A stretch of DNA of 38,233 nucleotides from Rufibacter psychrotolerans (GTDB taxonomy: Bacteria > Bacteroidota > Bacteroidia > Cytophagales > Hymenobacteraceae). Under the pieces are notes generated by a model. The model was not told the DNA's origin. It saw only the letters and a list, made by a program, of their open reading frames with translations, and ran no database searches. The position numbers and the translations under genes are program-made. Positions 7,090-15,732 of the stretch are shown here, piece after piece. The stretch lies in assembly GCF_016924645.1 (NCBI RefSeq), contig NZ_JAFFJV010000018.1, positions 1 to 38,233 on the forward strand, written 5' to 3'. Every line of letters begins with the position of its first letter. The first letter of the stretch is position 1.

Positions 7090-9192
7090 CTAAAACAGGC
7101 AGACCTCGGCGGGCACCTCGGGGCTCAAGTGGTAGAACTCCCGGTGCATGTTGAAGATGGGCTCGCCCTCGGCGGGCTGGCGCTTGATGTAAGAGCCGTC
7201 TTCGCGCATGATGTAGGTATTCTGGTTGTCCATGAGGTTGTAGCGCAGAATGTTGATGGTCTGGCGCTTGAGGTCTTCGTGCACAATGTAGAACAGGGCC
7301 TCAATGCGGCGCTCAAAGCTGCGCACCATAATATCGGCGCTGCCGCCCAGGACCAGCGGGTCTCCGTTGTTGTGGAAGTAGAACAGGCGCGCGTGCTCCA
7401 GGTACTCGCCCACAATGGAGCTCACCTGGATGTTCTCGCTCAGCCCTTCGCGGCCCGGCCGCAGGCAGCAGATGCCCCGCACAATAAGCCTGATCTGCAC
7501 CCCGGCCTGCGAGGCGGCATAGAACTCATCAATCACGTCCTTGTCTTCCAGCGAATTGATCTTGATCACAATGCCGGCGGGCAGCCCCAGCTCAGCGTTG
7601 CGCGTTTCCTGCCGAATCAATTCAATCAGCTGCTGGCGCATGTCTTTGGGCGCCGTGATCAGGTACTCGTAGTTCTCGGGGTACGAGTGGCCGGTGATTA
7701 CGTTGAAGAACTCAGACACGTCGTGCGCGTAGACCTCGTCAGTGGTGAGCAGGCTGATGTCGGTGTACATGCGGCTGGTCTGCTCGTTGTAGTTCCCGCT
7801 GCCAATGTGCACGTACCGCGTTACCTTCTCGCCCTCCTTCCGGATGATCATGAGCATTTTGGTGTGCGTCTTGTACTTGCTGATGCCGTAGATCACAAAG
7901 CAGCCGGCTTTCTCCAGCTTCTCGCCTTCCTTGATGTTGCGCTCTTCGTCAAAGCGGGCCTTCACCTCAAACAGCGCCGAGACGTGCTTGCCGTTCTCGG
8001 CCGCCTTGAGCAGGGCCGCCGTCACGCGCGAGTTCTCGGCCAGGCGGTAAATGGTCTGCTTGATCCCCAGCACGTACGGGTCCTCGGCGGCTTTCTCCAG
8101 CAGGGTCACAATGGGCTCAATGCTGTTGTAGGGGTGGTGCAGCAGCACGTCATGCTCGCGCAGGTACTCAAAGATGTTGTCCATGGCCCCGGGCGGCAAG
8201 GTAGGCGACGGTACCGGTGCCGGCGGCCGCTGGATCTTGTTGGCGAAGTGCGGGTGCTTGATGATCTGCCACAGGCCCTTCAGGTCAATGAGCCGCTCAA
8301 TGGAGAAGACGTTGCCGTTGTCAATGTTCCAGCGCTCCTTCAGGATCTTCATCATGTAGGGCGAGGGCGCGCGCTCCACCTCCAGGCGCACCACCCGGCC
8401 TTTCTTACGGTTTCTGAGCTTCTGCTTTACCTCGTGCACAAAGTCCTGGTCCATGTCATCGCTTTCCTCCAGCGTGAAATCGCCGTTGCGCGTGATGCGG
8501 AACAGGTTCACCGACTCAATCTCCACGTTGCGGAACAGCTTGTCTATGTTCCACCGGATAATCTCCTCAATGGGCACGAAGATGATCTTGTTTTTGCGCG
8601 AGATTTCAAAAAAACGGGTCAGATTCCCGGGGATCTGCACAAACGTGATGCGGTTCTGCGGCTTGGCTTCCTCTGAGGTGCGGGTGACCACGCCAAAGAT
8701 GAGCAGCTGGTTCATCATGAGCGGAAACCCGTGGTAGCTGTCATACACCATGGGCGTGAGCAGCGGGAAGATGGTGTTCTTGAAATAGGCGGCCGCCTTG
8801 TGCTGCTCGCCCTCGGTGAGGTCCTCTACCTTGCAGATGTTGAAGCCGTGCTTCTCAAAATCGGGGCGCAGCTCCTCGTAGGCCTGGCACTGGTCGCCCA
8901 CGAAGCGGTGCGCCAGGTCCATGAGCTTCTTACGGAAGGGCAACTCGCGCAGGCCCGAGTAGTCAATGCGCTCTTTGCCGTAGTCTATGTAATTGTACAA
9001 GCTGCCCACCCTGATCATGAAGAACTCATCCAGGTTGGAGGCCGTGATGGCCAGAAACTTCAGCCGGTCAAAGAGAGACGTATCAGGGTTTCGGGCCAGA
9101 TCCAGTACCCGGTAATTAAACCGCAACCAGCTCAGGTCACGACTGATGTAGTTACTTCTCCGGATTTGCTCCGATGCCTTGATAGAATTCAT
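7090..9192 (-). CDS. ppk1: Polyphosphate kinase 1
   Basis: 700 aa, normal length. PPK1 reversibly polymerises the gamma-phosphate of ATP into polyphosphate via a phosphohistidine. The N-terminal domain opens YISRDLSWLRFNYRVLDLA, followed by the NLDEFFMIRVG motif. The catalytic domains show LLHHPYNSIEPIV, LFEVKARFDEERNI, YKTHTKMLMI (candidate active-site His) and GSGNYNEQTSRMYTD. The C-terminal part has GGSADIMVRSFERRIE. It ends 275 bp from the convergent ppx-like gene, so polymer synthesis and breakdown genes are adjacent but separately transcribed. A possible -7 box TATCTTAG (minus strand, 9255-9262) lies 63 bp upstream. Confidence 0.96.
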   Translation of the reverse strand: MNSIKASEQIRRSNYISRDLSWLRFNYRVLDLARNPDTSLFDRLKFLAITASNLDEFFMIRVGSLYNYIDYGKERIDYSGLRELPFRKKLMDLAHRFVGDQCQAYEELRPDFEKHGFNICKVEDLTEGEQHKAAAYFKNTIFPLLTPMVYDSYHGFPLMMNQLLIFGVVTRTSEEAKPQNRITFVQIPGNLTRFFEISRKNKIIFVPIEEIIRWNIDKLFRNVEIESVNLFRITRNGDFTLEESDDMDQDFVHEVKQKLRNRKKGRVVRLEVERAPSPYMMKILKERWNIDNGNVFSIERLIDLKGLWQIIKHPHFANKIQRPPAPVPSPTLPPGAMDNIFEYLREHDVLLHHPYNSIEPIVTLLEKAAEDPYVLGIKQTIYRLAENSRVTAALLKAAENGKHVSALFEVKARFDEERNIKEGEKLEKAGCFVIYGISKYKTHTKMLMIIRKEGEKVTRYVHIGSGNYNEQTSRMYTDISLLTTDEVYAHDVSEFFNVITGHSYPENYEYLITAPKDMRQQLIELIRQETRNAELGLPAGIVIKINSLEDKDVIDEFYAASQAGVQIRLIVRGICCLRPGREGLSENIQVSSIVGEYLEHARLFYFHNNGDPLVLGGSADIMVRSFERRIEALFYIVHEDLKRQTINILRYNLMDNQNTYIMREDGSYIKRQPAEGEPIFNMHREFYHLSPEVPAEVCLF

Positions 9193-9287
9193 AAGCAGGT
9201 GGTCAACTTCTCCTTTTGCGCGCTCTTTATGTATAGGTACTGTTTCTTCTTTTGCTAAGATAGCAGCTTTTTCTGCCTGGGTGCAAC

Positions 9288-9316
9288 AGAAAAGCCTGCT
9301 GGAGGCAGGCTTTTCT
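9288..9316. terminator. Intrinsic terminator downstream of gyrB
   Basis: AGAAAAGCCTGCT and AGCAGGCTTTTCT-type arms flank a short loop; on the minus strand the stem ends in TTTTCT. It lies 20 bp past the gyrB stop and ahead of ppk1, so it separates the two genes. Confidence 0.75.
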
Positions 9317-9335
9317 TAGTGGCATTTGCAAACGC

Positions 9336-11291
9336 TTATACGTCTACCCGGGCGTATTTGGCGTTGCGCTCAATAAAGTCGCGGCGGGGGGCTACCTCGT
9401 CGCCCATGAGCATGGAGAACAGGTGGTCTGCCTCCGCGGCCGACTCAACGGTTACCTGCTTTAAGCTGCGGGTGTCTGGGCGCATGGTGGTTTCCCACAG
9501 CTGCTCAGGGTTCATCTCGCCAAGTCCTTTGTAGCGCTGCACGCCCACGCTTTCGTCTTTGCCTTTGCCCAGTTCGGCAATGGCCTCCACGCGGTCCTGC
9601 TCGGTCCAGCAGTAGCGCTCCTCCTTGCCTTTCTTCACCAGGTATAGCGGCGGCAGGGCAATGTACACGTAGCCGTTGTCAATGAGGTCGCGCATGTAGC
9701 GGAAGAAGAACGTGAGGATCAGCGTACGGATGTGAGAACCGTCCACGTCGGCATCGGTCATGATGATGACTTTGTGGTAGCGCAGTTTGGTAAGGTTCAG
9801 GGCCTTCTCGTCCTCAGGGGTACCGAAGCTCACGCCCAGGGCGGTGATCATGTTCTTGATCTCCTCGTTCTCGTAGATACGGTGCTCCTGGGCTTTCTCC
9901 ACGTTCAGGATCTTACCGCGCAACGGCAGAATGGCCTGGAACTTACGGTCGCGGCCCTGCTTGGCCGAGCCGCCCGCCGAGTCACCCTCTACCAGGTACA
10001 GCTCGCAGTTCTCAGGGTCGTTGTCAGAGCAGTCGGCCAGTTTGCCGGGCAGGCCCGAGCCGCCCATCACGTTCTTGCGCTGCACCATCTCGCGGGCCTT
10101 ACGGGCCGCCAGACGCGCCTGCGCCGCCAGAATTACTTTCTGGATAATGATTTTGGCTTCCTTGGGGTTTTCTTCCAGGAACTGGTTCAGGATCTCGCCT
10201 ACTACCGTGTCCACGGCGCCCATTACGTCTGAGTTGCCCAGCTTGGTCTTGGTCTGGCCCTCAAACTGCGGCTCGGCCACTTTGACGGAGATGACGGCGG
10301 TCAAGCCCTCGCGGAAGTCATCGCCCTGGATCTCCACTTTGGCTTTCTCCAGCATACCGGAACGCTCGGCATACGCTTTCAACGTACGCGTCAAAGCTCT
10401 CCGGAAACCGGCCACGTGGGTACCACCCTCGTGGGTGTTGATGTTGTTGACGTAAGAGAAGATGTTCTCTGTGTAAGACGTGTTATAGTTGAGGGCAATC
10501 TCCACGGGAATACCGCCTTTTTCGCTCTCCACGTAAATGGGCTCGGGAATGAGGTTCACACGGGTTTCCTCCAGGTAGGCCACAAACTCGCGCAGACCAC
10601 CCTCAGAGTAGAAAGACTCGCTCAGGTATTCGCCGGGGGTTACTTCCTCGCGAAGGTCGGTCAGGTTGATTCTGATGCCTTTGTTCAGGAACGCCAACTC
10701 GCGCAGGCGGCTGGCCACGGTCTCGTATTTGTATTCTGTAACGGTGAAGATGCTGGCGTCTGGGTGAAAGTGCACGGTGGTACCGGTTCTGTCTGTGGTA
10801 CCAATCTCGCGCACCGGGTAGGCCGGCACCCCAATGTTGTAGTGCTGCTCGTACACCTTGCCGTTGCGGTGAACGGTCACGTGCAGGTCGGTGGAGAGGG
10901 CGTTCACGCAAGAAACCCCCACGCCGTGCAACCCACCCGATACCTTATAGGTGTCTTTGTCAAATTTACCGCCGGCGTGCAGCACGGTCATGACCACCTC
11001 CAGGGCCGAACGGCCTTCTTTCTGGTGGAAGTCTACCGGAATACCGCGGCCATTGTCTGAAACGGAAATGGAATTGTCTGTATGAATGGTGACGTTGATC
11101 TCGTCACAGTGCCCGGCCAGGGCTTCGTCTATGGAGTTGTCTACCACTTCCCACACCAGGTGGTGGAGACCTTTGATGCCGATATCGCCGATGTACATGG
11201 CAGGCCGTTTACGCACCGCCTCCAAGCCTTCAAGCACCTGGATACTGTCTGCGGAATAGGCGGTCATGTTATTTTGTTCGATGTCACTCAT
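9336..11291 (-). CDS. gyrB: DNA gyrase subunit B
   Basis: 651 aa. This is the ATPase/TOPRIM subunit of gyrase, which introduces negative supercoils. The GHKL ATPase part shows EVVDNSIDEALAGHCDE, DNGRGIPVDFH and GGLHGVGVSCVNALS. The transducer follows. The TOPRIM region has LYLVEGDSAGGSAKQGRDR, PLRGKILNVEKA and the metal-binding DADVDGSHI. The tail RYKGLGEMNPEQLWETTMRPDTR contains the QRYKGLGEMN signature. It is the short form (about 650 aa) usual in Bacteroidota and lacks the large E. coli insert. ParE is the main alternative, but the signatures and length favour GyrB. Start is the ATG giving MSDIEQNN. Confidence 0.95.
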   Translation of the reverse strand: MSDIEQNNMTAYSADSIQVLEGLEAVRKRPAMYIGDIGIKGLHHLVWEVVDNSIDEALAGHCDEINVTIHTDNSISVSDNGRGIPVDFHQKEGRSALEVVMTVLHAGGKFDKDTYKVSGGLHGVGVSCVNALSTDLHVTVHRNGKVYEQHYNIGVPAYPVREIGTTDRTGTTVHFHPDASIFTVTEYKYETVASRLRELAFLNKGIRINLTDLREEVTPGEYLSESFYSEGGLREFVAYLEETRVNLIPEPIYVESEKGGIPVEIALNYNTSYTENIFSYVNNINTHEGGTHVAGFRRALTRTLKAYAERSGMLEKAKVEIQGDDFREGLTAVISVKVAEPQFEGQTKTKLGNSDVMGAVDTVVGEILNQFLEENPKEAKIIIQKVILAAQARLAARKAREMVQRKNVMGGSGLPGKLADCSDNDPENCELYLVEGDSAGGSAKQGRDRKFQAILPLRGKILNVEKAQEHRIYENEEIKNMITALGVSFGTPEDEKALNLTKLRYHKVIIMTDADVDGSHIRTLILTFFFRYMRDLIDNGYVYIALPPLYLVKKGKEERYCWTEQDRVEAIAELGKGKDESVGVQRYKGLGEMNPEQLWETTMRPDTRSLKQVTVESAAEADHLFSMLMGDEVAPRRDFIERNAKYARVDV

Positions 11292-11931
11292 TGAGTTTTC
11301 GGTGGATTATTAACATGCAAAAATACCAAAATTTATCGGGTTTTGCCAGCGTCTGGGCCTTAAATATAGCACTTGGTGAATTATTTATTTTTAGACCCGC
11401 CGGGCGGGCAAATACCCGCTTTTCTGGCGTACCAGGCCACGCGCCCCCGCCTGCCAGGGAACTCCTCAGGCAAGGCCTCTCCCCTAACCTGCCCCGCCAT
11501 TTGCCGGTTTTCGGCCCCGGCTTATAGCAGGGCTGGCCGGCCCCTTTCTAAAAATGGTACAGCAACGGATTGCCTGGCGCCCCGCGGGAATCTTCCTGGC
11601 CCGGAACAGCGGCCCTGAGCCCGTTTTGGGGCTGTTTTCAGGAAAACTCTTTTAAAACGGTCGGGAGACTGACAAACCTGGAAGCGGTTTACGGGTTGTT
11701 TATAAGAAACGGACCAAAAACGGGAGCCTGGCGGCATAGCCGTTCTTTTTTTCAAGATGGGCTCAAAATTCAGGGGTACGCGCAGAGGGAAACCAATTAC
11801 AACGGCATCTACCCGGTATTATTTGGCAAAATGGAGGTTTCTTCTTAAGTTTCCGCTTTAGTACATGAATCATTTGCACGACAACCTCACGGACCTCGTG
11901 CCATAACCCGCACCAATCTCTGCAAACTCTC
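11292..11931. other. 640-bp gene-free region between gyrB and glucokinase
   Basis: No convincing gene was found; open frames here have no family resemblance. It contains the candidate gyrB promoter near its left end and, at 11621-11660, a decayed member of the hairpin family (CCGTTTTGGGGCTGTTTT, loop CAGG, degenerate right arm ending TTTAAAACGG). The right part before the glucokinase gene is AT-richer and should hold that promoter, but no clear box was recognised. Confidence 0.6.
11318..11325 (-). promoter_or_regulatory. Candidate gyrB -7 box
   Basis: On the minus strand TATTTTTG matches TAnnTTTG exactly and lies 26 bp before the gyrB ATG. The -33 position reads TGG rather than TTG. Confidence 0.5.
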
Positions 11932-12909
11932 ATGAAGGACGTAATTTTAGGCATTGACATCGGAGGTACGAACACCAAATTCGGGTTCATTGACCGCGAT
12001 GGCATCATCTTAACCCAAGGCGAGCTTCCTACCACCGAAGGGGAAACCGTACATGATTTTCTGCGCATCCTCTACAACGAGGTGCAAAGCAAGTTCAAAA
12101 AGATTGAAGACGAGGCAAATGTCATTGGCGTGGGCGTGGGTGCCCCCAACGGTAATTTCTACACCGGCACCATTGAGAATGCCCCTAACCTGAAGTGGCA
12201 CGGCTCTGTGCCGCTGGTGGAGCTGCTGCAGTCTTACTTCAAGCTGCCGGTGTACCTGACCAATGACGCCAACGCGGCAGCCATTGGCGAGATGATCTAC
12301 GGCGGCGCCAAGAACATGAAGAACTTTGTGGTGGTGACCCTGGGCACCGGCCTGGGCAGCGGCATTGTAGTGAACGGCGAGTTGGTGTACGGCAATGACG
12401 GCAACGCCGGCGAGCTGGGCCACACCCTGGTGAACGTGAAAGGCTCTGGCCGGGTGTGCGGCTGCGGCCGTAGAGGCTGCCTGGAGACCTACGTTTCGGC
12501 CACCGGCATCAAGCGCACCGTGTACAAGTTCCTGGCCGATTACACCGATTACAGCGAGTTGCGCAACGTGAGCTTCAACGACCTTACCGCCGAAATGATC
12601 ACGCAGGCGGCCAAACGGGGCGACAAAATCGCGATTGACTGCTTTGAGTACACCGGCAAGGTGCTGGGCATGAAACTGGCCGACACCGTAGCCCACCTGA
12701 GCCCCGAGGCCATCTTCCTGTTTGGCGGACTGGTTCGCGCCGAGGAATTCCTGTTTGACCCCGTAAGATACCACATGGAGAAAAACCTGCTGAGCATCTT
12801 CAAAGGCAAAGTGAAGATTTTACCGTCTGGCCTGGGCCTCAACAACACCGCCGTAATGGGTGCCGCCGCCCTGGCCTGGAAAGAACTGGAGCGCGAGCAG
12901 GTAGCATAG
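11932..12909 (+). CDS. ROK-family glucokinase
   Basis: 325 aa. ROK sugar kinase that would phosphorylate glucose to glucose-6-phosphate with ATP in the cytosol. It has the N-terminal phosphate loop GIDIGGTNTKFGF (7-19), TNDANAAAIGE (110-120) with the likely catalytic base D112, VTLGTGLGSGIVVNGELVYG (135-154), the ROK motif GELGH (160-164) and zinc-binding cysteines C176, C178 and C183 in RVCGCGRRGCLE. No DNA-binding domain is present, so it is an enzyme rather than a ROK repressor. It stands alone, 4.5 kb before the starch locus, and could supply the hexokinase step for glucose released by that locus. Substrate preference (glucose versus mannose or N-acetylglucosamine) is not provable here. 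Confidence 0.88.
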   Translation: MKDVILGIDIGGTNTKFGFIDRDGIILTQGELPTTEGETVHDFLRILYNEVQSKFKKIEDEANVIGVGVGAPNGNFYTGTIENAPNLKWHGSVPLVELLQSYFKLPVYLTNDANAAAIGEMIYGGAKNMKNFVVVTLGTGLGSGIVVNGELVYGNDGNAGELGHTLVNVKGSGRVCGCGRRGCLETYVSATGIKRTVYKFLADYTDYSELRNVSFNDLTAEMITQAAKRGDKIAIDCFEYTGKVLGMKLADTVAHLSPEAIFLFGGLVRAEEFLFDPVRYHMEKNLLSIFKGKVKILPSGLGLNNTAVMGAAALAWKELEREQVA

Positions 12910-12930
12910 TTTCTTCTTACCACCCATACC

Positions 12931-12960
12931 AAAGCCCGAAGGTAGTCCCTTCGGGCTTTT
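12931..12960 (+). terminator. Intrinsic terminator after glucokinase
   Basis: AAAGCCCGAAGG and CCTTCGGGCTTT pair as an 11-12-bp stem around a short loop and run into TTTT, 21 bp past the stop. Confidence 0.85.
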
Positions 12961-12962
12961 CC

Positions 12963-13370
12963 ATTTTTACCCTCTGTAGAGTCTCCCTTTGGGGCTACGC
13001 AGCACCCACGCACCTTGCTGGCAGCCCCTCACTCCCCCACACCAAAGCTTTACAAATACCCAATTAGAAGTATTGCCTAAAGTCTTGGCATGCCCTACTT
13101 TAGTGGTACTAACCGGTTTACCCATTTCCTATCCGCCCGGCGCCCTGAGCATACCTCTCCAATGGGTGTCCGGCTTTGGTGCGCTCCTGCCGCTGCCAAA
13201 ACCTGCGCTATGTAAATTAGGCAGGTAGGCACGGCCTTTCCTGCTCTCAGAAGCAAGCTTTCCGCTTGCAGGCTCCTCCCTCCTTCCTGTAAGGCTTCAA
13301 AAGAAACTCAACCTGCTGAAGCTTTCCTGCTGTGCCGCCTATTTTGATCCTTCTTCTTCCTTCCCAGATC
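12963..13370. other. About 400 bp without a recognisable gene
   Basis: Between the glucokinase terminator and the exported S74 protein. A short plus-strand open frame (12989-13228) has no start context, signal or family resemblance and is not called. The region should carry the promoter of the downstream gene, but no TAnnTTTG box was confidently placed. Confidence 0.5.
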
Positions 13371-14936
13371 ATGAAGAAACTTCTACTCGTATTAGCTTTC
13401 GCCTTCCTGGCCCTACCCCTCATGGGGCAGAACGGGGCTCCTTACTGGAGCTTGCAGGGCAACAACAACGTCAGCAGCCAGGCTAAGTTGGGCACTACCA
13501 ACGGGGTGCACCTCAGGGTCTTCACCAACAACAATGAACGGATGCGTGTTACCGCCCTGGGCTTGGTCAGCATCGGGTCCACGGCTCCCAACGCCAAGCT
13601 GTTCGTGAACAGCCCCACCAGCGTAGATCCCCTGCGGGTACTGGTCAACAACTCCACCAAGTTCCTGGTCCACAGGAATGGGGGGGTGAGCGTGGGCTAC
13701 AGCCAGACTCCTCCTGCAGATGGGCTGCTGGTCAACGGAAACGTGGCCCTGGGCACCGCCAACGTTAGCCCCTTTTACCGGCTACAGGTGATTGGCTTGT
13801 CTGAAGGCAACGGCATTTTTTCTCAGGGGTCTGCGTACGCGGTGCATGCTGAGTCTACCATTGACTACGGGACAGGGGTATTCAGCACCGCGGGTAAACA
13901 CGGAACCGGCGTACACACCTATGCCGGTCATACGGGTGTTAGCGCCCAGGCTGATGCTTACGGTGTGTATGCCCTGTCTGAGTTTATCGGTGTTTACGCC
14001 AATGCCGGTTCCTCTGGCGTGGTTGGGGGCTCTAGTGGGGGCACAGGCGTTTTTGGGTCCAGTGCTACAGGAGTAGGGGTTCGGGGCAGGGGCTTTGAGG
14101 GGTACGGTGGTTTTTTCACCTCTGATGACGGCTTGGGCCTGTACGCCACCACTACCAACGGACCTTACGCCGCCATTTTTGAGGGAGCGATCTACAGTTC
14201 GGCCACCTTCCAGAGCAGCGACAGGAACCTGAAGAAAAACGTGCGGGAAGTAGACAACGCCTTGGAACTGATTAGCCGCCTTAAACCCAGAAGCTACGAG
14301 TTCAGGAACGACGGTACCTACCGGAAACTCAGCTTATCCCCCGGAAAGCACTATGGGTTGGTGGCCCAGGAAGTGGAGGAAGTTTTACCGCACCTGGTAA
14401 AGGAATCTGCGCATCACCTTCCGCAGGACCAAAACATAGAGGCGGTGCTCCTGGCAGCGGGCAAACCAGGCTCCGGGCAGAAACCCTCTTTAGCCCCAGC
14501 CCCGAAGGAACCCCAGGAAACCATTAGCCTGAAAGCGGTCAATTACACAGAGCTAATTCCCCTGCTGATCAAAGCCGTGCAGGAGCAGCAGGAAACCATC
14601 CACCTCCTCTCGGAGAGGATTACCCAGTTGGAGGCAAGCCAGGGCAAAGGAGCAAGCAATAGCCCGAACGAAACGCCATCCGGGATTATCCTGCACCAGA
14701 ACCAGCCCAACCCGTTTGACCAGGCCACTACCTTCCGGTATTCCCTCCCACCCGGGGCCTCTGCCCAACTGCGCGTTTATGAGGCTTCTTCCGGAAAACT
14801 ACTCAAAACCGTTCCCGCCCCGGCAGCAGGAACCGTCACCCTGAACACCCCCGACCTCTCACCGGGCACTTACCTCTGCACCCTGGTGGTAAACGGGAAA
14901 ATAGCAGCCACTAAAACCATAGTCCTCGCCAGGTAG
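13371..14936 (+). CDS. T9SS-exported tail-fibre-like protein with peptidase S74 chaperone domain
   Basis: 521 aa from the ATG at 13371, chosen because it gives a clean signal peptide MKKLLLVLAFAFLALPLMG; an earlier in-frame ATG adds a non-signal prefix. Residues about 140-275 hold glycine/valine-rich repeats (TGVHTYAGHTGVSAQ, YGVYALSEFIGVYANAGSSG) like trimeric phage tail-fibre shafts. A peptidase S74 intramolecular-chaperone domain starts at SSDRNLKKNV, with the S283/K288 spacing of its Ser-Lys dyad, and continues through LKPRSYEFR and HYGLVAQEVEEVLPHLV. A helical stretch about 397-432 is probably coiled coil. Residues 444-521 (NQPNPFDQATTFRYSLP) form a type A T9SS C-terminal sorting domain. 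It should be a secreted or surface-anchored trimer; its ligand is unknown. Confidence 0.85.
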   Translation: MKKLLLVLAFAFLALPLMGQNGAPYWSLQGNNNVSSQAKLGTTNGVHLRVFTNNNERMRVTALGLVSIGSTAPNAKLFVNSPTSVDPLRVLVNNSTKFLVHRNGGVSVGYSQTPPADGLLVNGNVALGTANVSPFYRLQVIGLSEGNGIFSQGSAYAVHAESTIDYGTGVFSTAGKHGTGVHTYAGHTGVSAQADAYGVYALSEFIGVYANAGSSGVVGGSSGGTGVFGSSATGVGVRGRGFEGYGGFFTSDDGLGLYATTTNGPYAAIFEGAIYSSATFQSSDRNLKKNVREVDNALELISRLKPRSYEFRNDGTYRKLSLSPGKHYGLVAQEVEEVLPHLVKESAHHLPQDQNIEAVLLAAGKPGSGQKPSLAPAPKEPQETISLKAVNYTELIPLLIKAVQEQQETIHLLSERITQLEASQGKGASNSPNETPSGIILHQNQPNPFDQATTFRYSLPPGASAQLRVYEASSGKLLKTVPAPAAGTVTLNTPDLSPGTYLCTLVVNGKIAATKTIVLAR

Positions 14937-14948
14937 GCGGTGCCTGAG

Positions 14949-15000
14949 CCCCACACAGAAAAGCCTGCTCCTCTTCTGAAGCAGGCTTTTCTGTGTGGGG
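14949..15000 (+). terminator. Intrinsic terminator after the S74 protein gene
   Basis: A perfect 21-bp stem (CCCCACACAGAAAAGCCTGC arm and its complement) around a roughly 10-base loop, starting 12 bp after the stop codon. Confidence 0.8.
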
Positions 15001-15419
15001 TGACATTGCGGCCGTTCAACTCCTAATCTGCTCCCCTCTCAGGCCTGGGCTTTTTACAATAAACCCTCGCTCCTCCTTCAGATCTGGGCTCCCTACAATA
15101 AACCCTCGCTCGCCTCCGGCGAGTGTGCGCTATCGTGCGGCCTCTGGCCGCGTTGCGGGATGTATATAGTAAGCTGTACCTGGCGGCGAGACGCCGCCTA
15201 ATTTCTCACCCTCGCCGGAGGCGAGCGAGGGTGCTGAGTATTTTGGGGATGCAAGACTGACAAATGCGGAGATCCTCAAGTGACCGGAAGAGGAGAAAAG
15301 CGGCCGCAACTTGAGAAACCCAGGCGGTTTCTACTTATGCGCTTCATTTCCGTACACAGGATTAGCCGTCAAAATCAGTAGGCGGCGTACAGTTTTCGCA
15401 CGCACTTCACCGTACAACT
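15001..15419. other. Repeat-filled region before the small lipoprotein gene
   Basis: No gene is supported over about 420 bp. It contains a 28-base direct repeat (15045-15072 and 15084-15111, three differences), whose second copy runs into a REPIN-like doublet (15102-15232). A short inverted TTGCGGCCG/CGGCCGCAA pair lies near 15006 and 15302 and may mark outer edges. The last 110 bp should carry the lipoprotein promoter. Confidence 0.6.
15102..15232. repeat. REPIN-like doublet, CGCCTCCGGCG type
   Basis: Arms 15102-15127 and 15207-15232 are inverted copies with one mismatch in 26. Each arm contains the palindrome CTCGCCTCCGGCGAG. Between them are two further palindromes, GCGGCCTCTGGCCGC (15137-15151) and GGCGGCGAGACGCCGCC (15182-15198). 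Confidence 0.85.
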
Positions 15420-15635
15420 ATGAAAAAGACTTTTTTGATCAACCTGATGGGCCTGGCCCTTCTAGCCGCGCCGCTTGCCTCCTGCGGGGGCGAGGACAAA
15501 GCGGCACCGGCCGAGCAAACCGGCAACACCAATACCGAGGACATGGTAGAAGGCGCCGATGGCGGGTTAGACTCCCTGGATTTGCCCGCTGATACCTCCA
15601 CCACTTCCGGTGCTACCACCGGCTCCAACATGTAA
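15420..15635 (+). CDS. Very small predicted lipoprotein
   Basis: 71 aa. It has a lipoprotein signal peptide (charged MKK, hydrophobic LMGLALLAAP) and lipobox LASC with the lipidated Cys at residue 22. The mature part is about 50 residues, acidic and rich in Thr, Gly and Ala (EDMVEGADGGLDSLDLPADT), probably disordered. No family is recognised. It lies between the S74 gene and the esterase; a dedicated hairpin follows. Function unknown. Confidence 0.7.
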   Translation: MKKTFLINLMGLALLAAPLASCGGEDKAAPAEQTGNTNTEDMVEGADGGLDSLDLPADTSTTSGATTGSNM

Positions 15636-15662
15636 CCACTTGGCTCAAAAGTAGTAATCCTC

Positions 15663-15716
15663 AGCGGCGGTGTTTCAGGGCTAAAATCTCAAAAGTAGCC
15701 CCGAAACACCGCCGCT
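15663..15716. terminator. Hairpin between convergent lipoprotein and esterase genes
   Basis: A 14-bp perfect outer stem (AGCGGCGGTGTTTC at 15663-15676, complement at 15703-15716) with an inner GGGCT/AGCCC pairing. It stands 28 bp after the lipoprotein stop and 17 bp beyond the esterase stop on the other strand, so it may end both transcripts. Confidence 0.65.
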
Positions 15717-15732
15717 TTATTGCGCAGAGCCC

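Noticed and set aside
7129..8676. A long plus-strand open frame opposite ppk1
   Set aside because: Shadow of a well-supported gene; composition is low-complexity (VLH-rich) and there is no start context.
12989..13228. A 79-codon frame between glucokinase and the S74 gene
   Set aside because: Starts at a non-ATG or weak site just after a terminator; Pro/Leu-rich with no resemblance to known proteins.
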